Shown in pieces: positions 10,827 through 21,659 of a stretch of DNA of 64,000 nt. Within the stretch, counting starts at the first letter, position 1, and each line of letters starts with the position of its first letter. The stretch covers positions 10,187,501 through 10,251,500 of the forward strand of contig BSBM01000596.1 in the NCBI GenBank assembly GCA_027924585.1. The letters are read 5' to 3'. The DNA comes from Larix kaempferi (Eukaryota > Streptophyta > Pinopsida > Pinales > Pinaceae). The translations under genes were made by a program, and so were the position numbers. The notes under the pieces are model-generated. The model had not been told where the DNA came from. It ran no database searches and was given only the letters and a program-made list of their open reading frames with translations.

Positions 10827-12272
10827 GGGCACTTGTGGCTAGCGTTCCCAGCTGGAACCGTCCTAGACACACCTGCATGTCTCCCCGGAACCCGGTTTTG
10901 TTGCATGATTGGAGTTCTATGGCCCCGACGGGTATCTAGCAGGTGCCCTTGAAGGCCTTTTGGATGCGAGACGGAACGAGCCATAGAATGAAGGTCGTGG
11001 CTCATATCGATGAACTGTCGACGTCGTTGGATTCAGGACATCAGGACAGTGCTAGGGGTACCCCTCTCCGCTGGTCCCATGGCCCATGTGTCATCTTGTA
11101 GGTGCATTATGCAAACTAGAGTTTTGCTCAATGAGGGACTGTGCAAATTTTTCCCACGGGGGTCAACTTTGAAAAATCGTCCGTCGGGCACTTGTGGCTA
11201 GCGTTCCCAGCTGGAACCATCCTAGACACACCTGCATGTCTCCCCGAAACCCAGTTTTGTTGCACGGTTGGAGTTCTATGGCCCCGACGGGCATCCAGCA
11301 GGTGTCCCTGAAGGCCTTTTGGATGCGAGACGGAACGAGCCATAGAATGAAGGTCGTGGCTCGGATCGACGAACCGTCAGCACGCTTGGATTCAGGACGT
11401 CGGCACAGTGCTAGGGGTGCCCCTCTCCACCGGTCCCATGGCCCATGTGTCATCTTGTAGGTGAATTCTGCAAACTAGGGTTTTGCTTAGTGAGGGACTG
11501 TGCAATTTTTGCCCACGGGGGTCAACTTTGCAAAATAGTCTGTTGGGTACTTGTGGCTAGTGTTCCTAGCTGGAACCATCCTAGACACACCTGCATGTCT
11601 CCCCAGAACCTGGTTTTGTTGCACGGTTGGATTTCTATGGCCCAGGCTGGTATCCAGCAGGTGTCCCTGAAGGCCTTTTGGATGCGAGACGGAACGAGCC
11701 ATAGAATGAAGGCCGTGGCTCGAATCGATGAACCATCGGTGCCGTTGGATTCAGGATGTCGGGATAGTGCTAGGGGTGCCCCTCTTCACCAGTCCCATGG
11801 CCCATGTGTGATCTTGTAGGTGCATTCTGCAAAATAGGGTTTTGCTCAGTGAGGGACTGTGCAATTTTTTCCCACAGGGGTCAACTTTGCAAAATCATCC
11901 GTCAGGCACTTGTGGCTAGCGTTCCCAGCTGGAACCATCCTAGACACACCTGCATGTCTCCCCAGAACTTGGTTTTATTGCACGGTTGGAGTTCTATGGC
12001 CCTGACAGGTATCCAGCAGGTGTCCCTGAAGGCCTTTTGGATGCGAGACAGAACAATCCATAGAATGAAGATCGTGGCTCGGATCAACGAACCGTCAGCG
12101 TCGTTGGATTCAGGATGTTGGTACAGTGCTAGGGGTGCCCCTCTCCACCGGTCCCATGGCCCATGTGTCATCTTGTAGGTGCATTCTGCAAACTAGGGTT
12201 TTGCTCAGTGAGGGACTGTGCAATTTTTGCCCACGGGGGTCAACTTTGCAAAATCGTCCATCGGGCACTTGT
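10827..12272 (+). repeat. Tandem array of four 359-bp repeats
   Basis: Copies start at 10827, 11186, 11545 and 11904. A truncated fifth start (GGGCACTTGT) lies at 12263. Spacing is exactly 359 bp every time. Each copy starts (C/T)GGGCACTTGTGGCTAG and contains CCTGCATGTCTCCCC, GGCCTTTTGGATGCGAGAC and CCCATGGCCCATGTGT. The array is richer in GC and CpG than its surroundings. Because 359 is not a multiple of three, the overlapping frames in successive copies are not one repeated protein. Confidence 0.93.
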
Positions 12273-12841
12273 TAACGGATGATGATCATGATGATGGTGA
12301 GGATGTGGATGAGGGTGAGGATGATGAGGATGATGATCATGGTGGTGGTGGTGATGATGATGAGGGTGATGAGAATGATGATCGTGATGATGACAGTGAT
12401 GATGGTTTACCATGATAATGATGACGGTGATGATCATGATGGTGGTGGTGAGGATGATGAAGATGTTGTTGTTGTTGATGATGATGATGATGATGATGAT
12501 GACGGTGGTGGTGGTGGTGGTGATGAAGATGATGATCCTGATAATGATGATGGTGGTGGTGATGAAGATGATGATCATGATGATGGTCAGGATGTGGATG
12601 AGGGTGAGGATGATGAGGATGATGATCATGATGGTAGTGGTGATGATGATGAAGATGTTGATGATGAGGTTGATGAGAATGATGATCATGATGATGAATA
12701 TGTTGATGACGATGATGATGATGAAGATAATGGTTCACCATGATGATGATGAGGATGATGATCATGATTGTCGTGGTGATGATGATGAGGGTAATGAGAA
12801 TGATGATCGTGATGATGAATATGTTGACGATGATGATGATG
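12273..12841 (+). repeat. GAT-type triplet repeats with higher-order spacing
   Basis: GATGAT/GAGGAT/GGTGGT tracts are interrupted by recurring GGTTTACCATGATAATGATG or GGTTCACCATGATGATGATG segments (about 12404 and 12730) followed by GATGATCATGAT. This part lies between the 359-bp array and the right inverted arm, and has no counterpart on the left side. Confidence 0.8.
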
Positions 12842-13113
12842 ATGATGAATATAATGGTTTACCATGATGATGATGAGGATGAGGATGAGAGTGAGGGTGA
12901 GGATGATGAGGATGAGGATGAGGATGAGGGTGAGGATGATGAGGATGATGAGGATGATGATGAGGATGAGGGAGAGGATGATGAGGATGATGAGGATGAG
13001 GATGAGGATGAGCATGAGGATGAGGATGATGAGGATGAGGATGAGGATGAGGGTGAGGATGATGAGGATGATGAGGATGAGGGTGAGGATGATGAGGATG
13101 ATGATGAGGATGA

Positions 13114-13147
<34 letters not shown>

Positions 13148-13153
13148 GTTGAA

Positions 13154-13186
<33 letters not shown>

Positions 13187-13395
13187 GGTGGTGGTGATGA
13201 AGATGATGTTCATAATGAAGATGATGATGGTTTACCATGATAATGATGAGGATGATGATCATGATGGTGGTGGTGAGGATGATGAAGATGTTGATGATGA
13301 TGATGATGATGATGATGATGACAATGGTGGTGGTGGTAGTGGTGGTGATGAATATGATGATGATGATGATTACGAAACTTGTGCAATCTATCAAG
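12842..13395 (+). repeat. Right arm of the long inverted repeat
   Basis: Inverted partner of 10330-10826. It starts with ATAATGGTTTACCATGATGA and ends at GAAACTTGTGCAATCTATCAA. It also contains an extra internal segment from about 13217 to 13330, starting GGTTTACCATGATAATGATG, that repeats the pattern seen at 12404. Confidence 0.8.
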
Positions 13396-13580
13396 TTGTA
13401 CCAATTCTATGCAATTTATGAATCTATCAAGCTATCAATGTATGGATGCAATAGTCAAAATATTAATGTCAATACTCAATGAGACCACGGAACAAAATCA
13501 TAGCATACATGTACACCACATACCTATAACATAATACACAATAAAACAAGCAAACCACATACCAAATTACCTACTTATGG

Positions 13581-16500
13581 TCATTCGACTAGACCATTAG
13601 GATCACCTCGAATACCAATGGTTTGTTGTAACCTCTCGTGCTCGGAATAAGGCAATAAGTATTGTGCCTTTGATGATTTCTTCCTTGGCATTGTTTGCAG
13701 CTGGAGGTTTGTGCCAATAACTAAGTGTGTATAATGGTATACAATCCCACCTGGTCTATAATCTTCATATGTATACCCTTTTCTATTTGCTGAGTGGGAA
13801 ACCTAGTTCAAATATTCTCCCTTTATAACCATCGACCCAATCGGAAAATCAACTCCCTCAGAGTCCTGCAATGGGACATTTAGGGTTTGCTTCCCCTCTA
13901 AGCAATGTGCCAACCAATAGTCAGTGTGCCATGCATTGCGTCTTGGGGAAACCACTGCGTATATATGACCTGGAGAAAATATAGTTCCAACGTTTTAGTC
14001 AACTAATTAGACACAACTAGTTGTCAAAAATATAAAAATATTAATCGAACCTGGTTGTACAAGATCTGATATGTGGTCATAGTCTGGTGAAATACTTGAT
14101 TGGTCCTCCTCCAACTGGGATAATTCTGTAGCTATCCATCGACCAATGGGGAGTGATACACGGTCCCAGCTATCAACCCAATCCATGGGTTCACATTCGT
14201 CCCATTCACCACTACTGCATGGAGAACAAAAACATGATAGTTTCCTTGTCCACATTTCAAGTATAGCATTGTCCGACGTTCTAACTGAATGAAATGCACA
14301 AGTTCCTTGGATGGTCTTGCACTCATATAACTGTGAATGATCTACATCCACCACCTCCCAAAAATATCTAACCACATGTGATTTCCTGGTTGAGTGATCT
14401 TCCTGCCTTCTTGCTCCCTCCCCCATGACTGAAGCACACCATTGAACGATGGTTTTTGCATTTCAGATGATAGTTCCATTTGTGAACTTCATTTCTTTCC
14501 TGCGTAATGCAGTCTTTATGCATGGACCTACTCCATCGTGTTCACCTTTTCTATGTCCGGTCTCCAAATAGTTCCACATATGTGGCACCTTGTGCCTTTT
14601 GTGGAGCATACACAACCATTGGAAGACACGGACATTTTTGAATTTCCCTGCACAACCGTCAGACCAAATCCAATGTTGTTCCATCCATATATTGTTATCC
14701 TTCAAGTGATTGTAGAAGATTTGAAAGCTGTGTTGTACAAAGCCAAGTCGTGACACCTGTCATCACTTATGTAGAAGTGATACTTCTTCAATATAACCTT
14801 GTTGTCTTCAGAACTATCTACCCCATGTCTATAGGTGATATGGACCATTAGGCTGACCTAGTCCGAGTGATAGTATTGACTCTGAATCTCATTTTGTGGT
14901 TGAAGAGTGTAGTTTTCTGCAAAATTGACCACTGACAGGATAGTCCCGATAGGAAATGTATCCCTGCACGTTCTAAACTATTCATCTTGCAAATGAGCCA
15001 CATGCACATGCTTTACATATTGTTGTGTCTTTTCAAAGAATTCCTCCATGAAGTCACAAACCCGTACCTGATATATCAACAATAAAGACATTATATCAAT
15101 AGATTGTTACATATGAAACTGCAATCTGAAGAAAAAATAGTATCCAATAGCTCATTACCAACCTGAGAAGTGACCAATTGTATTTTTTTTCTTTCATTCC
15201 CTCCATCAATATCATACGTGACATATTTGAATGACTGCAAGTTCACCTCCTGCCTCCCAAGTTCATGCTCATTGGTCACATGTATGCATTTTTCCAATAA
15301 TGTGAATCCACCACACCCTGGGCATGTCCCATCTATGCAAGTTTTTTGATAAAATGTACAATCATTTGGCCTGCTACACAAAATGCTATGAATAAAGTCT
15401 CTAGATGGAATCGGTGGTAATGCAGTTGAGCATTCCTGCACAAGAGTGTTATGCAATACACGAAAAATATATGTATATGTGTCATAATAGTAACCATACT
15501 CAATGTGGTATCAACAACAACATGTGTTACGAATTGTGTTTATTTTAACATAGCATGGTTTGCATTTTTCAAATGATCTTTGGCCCAAGTCAAGTTCGTT
15601 ATGTTCATTCCTAAATCCCTCATATAATTTTGTTTGTGTCATATCAAGAAAATGTTTAATGTGTGGTTCACGATCCTTTGAACCCCTTCTCAATTTTAAT
15701 ACATCTTTTTGGTTGGAAGAAGGTCTAGTGTTGTCATGCCAAAAAGCTTGCACTAATCCCTTTACCGCATCAATGAGCTTCATATCAGAGTGTGGCAACC
15801 TGCCAATGAAGGCCCAAACATCTGTTTGACTGGTTTCAAGTTGTTCTCTTCTAACACAATACCTACAAAGTGTCTTCACATTCAAATTAACAATTTTGGA
15901 TGTAGGTTTAAGAAAACAAAGTGCCCTAGTTCTTTTGTTAATGATTGATTGTGACAACACACGACGAGCTGCATTGCGATCCTTTGAGCGAGATTTATTT
16001 CCAATTGTACTAAATGCATCTACTAAACTTTTAACGATATGAGAAATTGGTTCTAACTTTTTGGCCATCTTTATCCCTCATGTTCTTCTAACAATAGTCA
16101 TATGCCTAGATTTCAACAATGATAAAAATAATTTGCACTTGTCCCCATCACATTTAGAATAAAAAAATTTATCAAGTATTTGTCAAGTTTGATAAGCAAT
16201 AGAACGTGTAGACAACGTACCTTCAAGTGAACTAATGAGAGTTTCATCAACATGTATACGTCTCATAGTTCTTCAGCATGCAGTTGCTAATGGAGGTAAG
16301 GGTGTTGGAACTGGAGCATGTACACCATCACCAGGACGCTCTGGCGTTTCCATAGGAGCTCCTTGTCTTTCATTCTCTTAGACAGTCTCCATAATATTTG
16401 CTTCTTCCATTGTCAATCCTCCACTCAATGCCTCTCTAACTTCGTCGCTTGTATAACCACTACCCAACAAGTCATTCACTACCATATTTTGAAGTTGACT

Positions 16501-16803
16501 TGATGTGGGAATTGAAACATCACCCGATGAGCACCTACGTCTTACTTCTTTACTAGTGCCATGGGGTGCTTGTTCATCAAATGTTGTTGAAATTGAGGGC
16601 CCCTCTAGTGAATTTCTTCGTATTTCTTGAGGTGGATGGGTAGGAACAACCGTGGCATCATCTACGGTTGGAATTGGATGAGTTTCCATGGAATGCCTTC
16701 GATTCCACATGTCCAATCTTTTCTTTTCTCTAACTTCTTCCATGGTTTCTTGAGGCTTCTCTTTCCTTGCCGATTTTCTTTTTCGATTGCGTGAATTCCC
16801 CAT
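13581..16803 (-). pseudogene. Decayed transposase-like gene with SDGCAGKFKN signature
   Basis: The first exon starts at the ATG complementary to 16801-16803, with a basic MGNSRNRKRKSARK nuclear-type signal. Later blocks are MAKKLEPISHIVKSLVDAF (from 16068), a Cys cluster CIDGTCPGCGG (about 15330), NFAENYTLQPQNEIQSQYY (about 14880-14927), YHFYISDDRCHDL, WSDGCAGKFKNVRVFQWLC (about 14610-14665) and WNYLETGHRKGEHDGVG (about 14525-14575). After an intron a C-terminal exon (13581 to about 13975) ends MPRKKSSKAQYLLPYSEHE. I recall this D/SDG/HGKG arrangement from uncharacterised proteins of animals and plants that look like DDE-type transposases; that is memory, not a search. Damage seen: TAG stops at 14978-14980, 14858-14860 and 13803-13805, and a frameshift near 14750. 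Asn in NFAENY may replace a catalytic Asp. It is convergent with the 6939-9374 gene. Confidence 0.6.
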
Positions 16804-16859
16804 GACCACAATGAGCAATACTAAGAAAATAGATCCTAGAGGTGTGCTTAATTATTCAG

Positions 16860-17250
16860 ATATCCAAATTATTTCTCAACTATGAATATAGGTTCTTCAA
16901 GCTTGCTCAATTATCAATATAGATACTTCCTCAATTGTGAATATAGATGAACATCAATCTTGCTCAAATGTGAAAGTAAATTTTCTACCTCACTTGTGAA
17001 TATAGAAAATTCTTCATTTGTGAATATAGAAATTTCAAGCTTTCTCAATAGGGAATGTAGATTCTTCTTCAACTGTGTTCATATAGATTCATTAAACTTG
17101 CTTGACATTGTTAATATAGAATCACCTTGAAGCTTGAAATTGTGAATGTAGAATCCTCTTGAAGCTTGAATTTCTGAATGTAGAATCCCCTTGAAGCTTG
17201 GTAATTGTGAATGTGGAATCCTCAATTCCAAATTCCAACTGTAGAATCCT
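16860..17250. repeat. Degenerate ~35-40-bp repeats upstream of the transposase-like gene
   Basis: Variants of TTGTGAATATAGA(A/T)TC and TTGAAGCTTGAAATTGTGAA recur many times in tandem. The best-preserved copies lie at 17120-17220. The location, just upstream of the first exon of the minus-strand gene, suggests promoter or transposase-binding repeats, but this is inference. Confidence 0.6.
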
Positions 17251-17420
17251 ATTCAAACTTGTTGATTGTGAACATGGAGTGTCTTGAGCTTCCTCCAATG
17301 CTTTGGCTGTTAATTTTGAAGTGTCGTGCTATATGGGAGACGGGAAGGCGGGAGGAGAAAACGCAGAATGCAGGAGGATAAAACGTAGAATGCAGGAGGA
17401 TAAAAGTATTTTTGCACAGA

Positions 17421-17605
17421 CATAATGCGCTAGCATTATGTATACACATAATGCGCTAGCGTAATGTACACACCAAACGCGTGTGCGTTTCTTGAATATT
17501 AAAAAAAAAAGTATTAAATATGTTTGGTGCACGGCTAAATAATGTACCTAGTTGCACAAAACGCGCGCGTGTTTCTGTATTCATAAATGCGCTAGCATTA
17601 TTTAA
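17421..17605. repeat. CG-rich near-palindromic repeats (inner set)
   Basis: CATAATGCGCTAGCATTATG (17421-17440), CATAATGCGCTAGCGTAATG (17447-17466), AAACGCGTGTGCGTTTC, AAAACGCGCGCGTGTTTC and AAATGCGCTAGCATTATTT follow each other. They resemble the cores at 4811-5090 and 21411-21571. Spaced near-palindromes of this kind are typical of sub-terminal transposase-binding sites. Confidence 0.6.
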
Positions 17606-17639
17606 ATAATCAAAAAACCTTATTCAATAGTTTATTTAA

Positions 17640-18026
17640 TAGTTTCTATGGGTTGGGGGGTTAAATAGGGATTTGGTGTTAGGGGTTTAGGGATTAGAGA
17701 TGGGGGGTGGTTAGGTAGGGGTAAGGGGCTAGGAGGGGAGGTAGTTAGGGGTAAGGGGCTGGGAGGGGGGTTAGCGAGGGGGAGAGAGAGAGAGAGAGAC
17801 TGAGAGAGGGGGTTAGTAATGGTTAGGGGGGGGAGGAGGGAGAGAGAAAGTGAGAGAGGAGAGGGTGTTGGTTGTAGGGACTGCGAAAGAGAGATGTAAG
17901 GCGTGGTTAGATGTAGGTGGAGGTGTAGGGAAGAGAGAGAGAGACTAAGCGAGCCTGGGTTAGTAAGGGCTAGGGAGAGGAGGGGAGGGAAATAGAGAGG
18001 AGGGGGTTTTGGCTAGGGGGAGTAGC
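17640..18026 (+). repeat. G-rich tract and first copy of a ~250-bp direct repeat
   Basis: Runs of G (for example TTGGGGGGTTAAATAGGG and GGGTAAGGGGCTAGGAGGGG) alternate with T/A, giving clear G-quadruplex potential. From about 17768 the GAGAGAGAGACTGAGAG...GTTGGTTGTAGGGACT...GGGCTAGGGAGAGGAG segment is repeated in the same order at about 20552-20795. The two copies flank the GAT array. Confidence 0.8.
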
Positions 18027-18136
18027 AGATGATGAAGACGACGATGATGAAGATGAAGACGATGATGAGGATGATGATGATGATGATGAATATCATGATG
18101 ACGATGATGATGAACATCATGAAGATGATGATGAAT

Positions 18137-18167
<31 letters not shown>

Positions 18168-18301
18168 AGATGATCATGATGAAGATGATCATGAATATGA
18201 CGATGAGGATGATGAGGATGAAGATGATGCTGCTGCTACTGCTGATGATGATGACAATGATGATGTTGAAGATGGTGATGAGGATGATGATGATGATGAA
18301 A

Positions 18302-18333
<32 letters not shown>

Positions 18334-19064
18334 ATTGATGATGATGATGATGATGATGATGGTGATGATAAAGAAGAGGATGATGGTGATGATGATCAAT
18401 ACACAATCATGATGAAGATGGTGATGAGGATGATGATGGTGATGATAAAGAAGAGGGTGGCGATGATGATGATGATGATCAATCATCAATCATGATGAAG
18501 ATGAAGGTGGTGATGAGGATGATGATGATGGTGATGATGATGAATATGACGACGAGGATGACGAGGATGATGATGATGATGACAGTGATTCTATGGTGAT
18601 CATAAAGAAGAGGATGATGATGATGATGAGGATGATCAATCATCAATCATGATGAAGACAAAGATGGTGATGAGGATGGTGATGAGGATGATGATGATGA
18701 TGATGATGATGAAGGTGACGATGGATATGACGATGAAGATGATGAGGGTGATGATGATTATGATGGTGATCATAAAGAAGACGATGATGACGATGATCAA
18801 TCATCAATCATGATGAAGATGAAGATGAAGATGAAGATGGTGATGATGATGATGATGATGATGGTGATGATGAAGATGATGATGAGGATGATGAGGTTGA
18901 TGATGATGATGACGGTGATGATGGTGATGATGGTGATCATAAAGAAGAGGATGATGATGATGATGATGATGATGGTGATTAATCATCAATCGTGATGAAG
19001 ATGGTGGTGAGGATGATGATGATAATGGAGATGACGACGACGACGATGACGATGATGATGATGA

Positions 19065-19095
<31 letters not shown>

Positions 19096-20331
19096 GATGA
19101 TAAAGAAGAGGATGATGATGATGAAGATGATGATGAATATGACGATGAGGATGATGAGGATGACGGTGATGAATATGATGATGATGATGATGATGATGGT
19201 GGTGGTGATGATAAAGAAGAGGATGATGATGATGACGACGATGATGATGATCAATCATCAATCATGATGAAGATGAAGATGGTGATGAGGATGATGATGA
19301 TGATGATGAATTTGACGACGACGATGATGATGATGATGATGATCATAAAGAAGAGGATGATGATGATGATCAATCATCAATCATGATGAAGATGGTGGTG
19401 AGGAGGAGGATGATGATGAAGATGATGATGGAGATGACGACGATGATGAGGATGATGATGATGATGATGAAGATGATGATGGAGATGACGACGATGACGA
19501 TGACGATGATGATGAGGATGATGAGGATGATGATGATGACGGCGACGATGATGATGATGGTGATGATAGATAAGAGGATGGTGATGATGAAGATGATGAT
19601 GAATACGATGATGAGGATGATGAATATGATGGTGATGAAGATGATGATGATGATGATGATCAAGAAGAGGATGATGATGACGACGACGACGATGATGATG
19701 ATGATCAATAACCAATCATGATGAAGATGGTGATGAGGATGATGATGGTGATGATAAAGAAGAGGATGGCGATGATGATGATGATGATGCTGATGCTGAT
19801 GATGATGATGATCAATCATCAATCATGATGAAGATGAAGATGGTGATGAGGATGATGATGATGCTGATGATGATGATGATGATGATGATGATGGTGATGA
19901 TGAAGAAGAGGATGATGATGCTACTGTTGCTAATGATGAAGATGATGATGATGAAACAATCATGATGAAGATGGTGATGAGGATGATGATGGTGATGATA
20001 AAGAAGAGGATGGCGATGATGATGATGATGATGCTGATGATGATGATGATCAATCATCAATCATGATGGAGATGAAGTTGGTGATGAGGATGATGATCAT
20101 GATCATGATCATGATGAAGATGATGATGAATATGACGATGAAGATGATGAGGATGATGATGATGTTGATGAAGAAGATGATGATGATGATGATGATGATG
20201 ATGACGATGATGATGTTGAATACAGTGATGAGGATGATGAGGATGATGATGATGGTGAATATGGAGATGACGATGACGATGAGGATGATGATGATGATGA
20301 AGAAGATGGAGATGATGATGACGACGACGAC

Positions 20332-20362
<31 letters not shown>

Positions 20363-20515
20363 GTGATCATACAGAAGAGGATGATGATGATGATGGCCAA
20401 TCATCAATCATGATGCAGATGGTGGTGAGGATGATGATGAGGATGAAGATGATGATGGAGATGATGACAATGATGGAGATCGAGGACGATGATGACCATC
20501 ATCATCATAATCATC
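18027..20515 (+). repeat. 2.5-kb GAT-type array with higher-order units
   Basis: Nearly every codon-sized step is GAT, GAG, GAA, GAC or GGT. The array is divided by a recurring junction, GATCAATCATCAATCATGATG, seen with small changes near 18393, 18477, 18633, 18796, 18977, 19249, 19369, 19703, 19810, 20048 and 20396. A second recurring motif, GGTGATGATAAAGAAGAGGATG, precedes most junctions. Spacing varies from about 85 to 350 bp, so units expanded unequally. The long Met-, His- and Ile-rich frames are by-products of the repeat. Confidence 0.9.
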
Positions 20516-20551
20516 ATCATGTAGTGGTAGGGGAAGGGGGATTACGAGAGA

Positions 20552-20795
20552 GAGAGAGGGGGGGAGAGAGAGAGAGAGAGACTGAGAGGGCGTTAGTAAT
20601 GGTTGGGCAGGGGAGGAGGGAGATAGAGAGCGAGAGAGGAGAGGGTGTTGGTTGTAGGGACTACGAAAGAGAGATGGAAGGTGTGGTTAGAGATAGGTGG
20701 AGGTGTAGGGAAGAGAGAGAGACTGAGAGAGCTCGGGTTAGTAAGGGCCAGGGAGAGGAGGGGGTTTTGGGCTAGGGGGAGTAACAAGGAGATAG
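20552..20795 (+). repeat. Second copy of the GA/G-rich direct repeat
   Basis: Matches 17768-18020 in order and orientation, with small gaps, including GGAGAGGGTGTTGGTTGTAG, GTGGAGGTGTAGGGAAGAGA and GGGGGTTTTGG. Further GAGAGA runs continue to about 20885. Confidence 0.82.
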
Positions 20796-20904
20796 AAAAA
20801 GTAAGATGGTTAGGGATGGGGGAGAGGTTAGGGAGAGGGAGAGGGGGTTTACAGAGAGAGAGAGAGAGCGAGAGAGAGAGAGGTGTAAAACCATAGAAGA
20901 GAGA

Positions 20905-21087
20905 GTACGTCATCATCATCGTTGTCGTCATCTCCATCTTCATCATCATCATCATCATCCTCATCATCGTTGTCATCTCCATCTTCATCATCATCATCAT
21001 CCTCATCGTCATCTTCATCATCTTCATCATCATCGTTGTGGTTGTCATCACCATCATCTTCATCGTCGTCATCATCATCATCATCTG

Positions 21088-21131
<44 letters not shown>

Positions 21132-21372
21132 GCATCATCATCAGCGTCATCCTCATCATCCTCATCATCTTCATCATCATCTACATCGTCATCATCATCA
21201 TCATCACCATATTCATCATCATCATCATCATGTTCATCATGATATTCATCATCATCATCATCATCATCACCACCATCATCATCTTCATCATCTTCATCAC
21301 CGTCATCATCTTCATCTTCATCACCATCATCATCTTCATCTTCATCATCTTCATTATCGTCATCTTTATCTC
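20905..21372 (-). repeat. ATC-type triplet array in opposite orientation
   Basis: CATCATCATC/CTTCATC/CGTCATC tracts, the complement of the GAT array at 18027-20515. Blocks such as GTTGTCGTCATCTCCATCTTC correspond inversely to GATGGAGATGACGACGATGA-type blocks upstream. This gives a second inverted-repeat domain. Confidence 0.75.
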
Positions 21373-21404
21373 ACCCAATGTAACACTTCAAAACATAAAT
21401 TTGT

Positions 21405-21575
21405 GAAGATTATAACGCGCGCGTGTTATTTAATCCCATAACACGCGCGCATTATGTACACACATAACTCTAGTGCGTTGCTTATAACATTGAGCGCCAA
21501 AACACTAAAATTTGAATTTAAATATAGCGCGCATGCATTATTTGAATTTAAACATAACGCGGGCGCGTTCCTGAG
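21405..21575. repeat. CG-rich near-palindromic repeats (outer right set)
   Basis: TATAACGCGCGCGTGTTAT (21411-21429) and CATAACACGCGCGCATTATG (21438-21457) are inverted copies of each other across a 9-bp loop. TATAGCGCGCATGCATTA and CATAACGCGGGCGCGTTCC follow. CATTATGTACACACATAA here matches CATTATGTATACACATAA at 17434-17451, linking this set to the inner set. Confidence 0.7.
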
Positions 21576-21604
21576 CACCTAATCACCCGCTCCTCCCGCG
21601 CCCC

Positions 21605-21652
21605 CGTGTAAGCCACTGTCCTACGTGGCTAGTTCGGACTTACCAAACCTGT
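21605..21652 (-). repeat. Candidate right terminal inverted repeat of the large element
   Basis: Reverse complement of the weak match at 4829-4880: the complement reads CACAGGTTTGGTAAGTCCGA then ACTAGCCACGTAGGACA. It lies just outside the CG-rich near-palindromes, as a terminal repeat should. The limits are approximate. Confidence 0.35.
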
Positions 21653-21659
21653 GCTAAGG

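Noticed and set aside
10229-11005. Asp/Glu-rich, His-rich and Ile-rich long frames over the triplet arrays (also 12218-13421 and 18013-21441)
   Set aside because: Every frame of a GAT/ATC repeat stays open, on both strands. Composition follows the repeat and nothing marks a start or a domain.
11163-12178. Similar 88-124-codon frames (for example CAIFAHGGQLCK, HPRHTCMSP) in the 359-bp repeats
   Set aside because: The period is not a multiple of three, frames overlap out of phase, and antisense frames are equally open. They are by-products of the repeat.
10827-12272. CRISPR array
   Set aside because: The units are 359-bp contiguous repeats without unique spacers, and the genome is that of a plant.
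17690-17700. Telomeric repeat tract (TTTAGGG)
   Set aside because: Only one TTTAGGG unit occurs within a generally G-rich tract; there is no tandem run.
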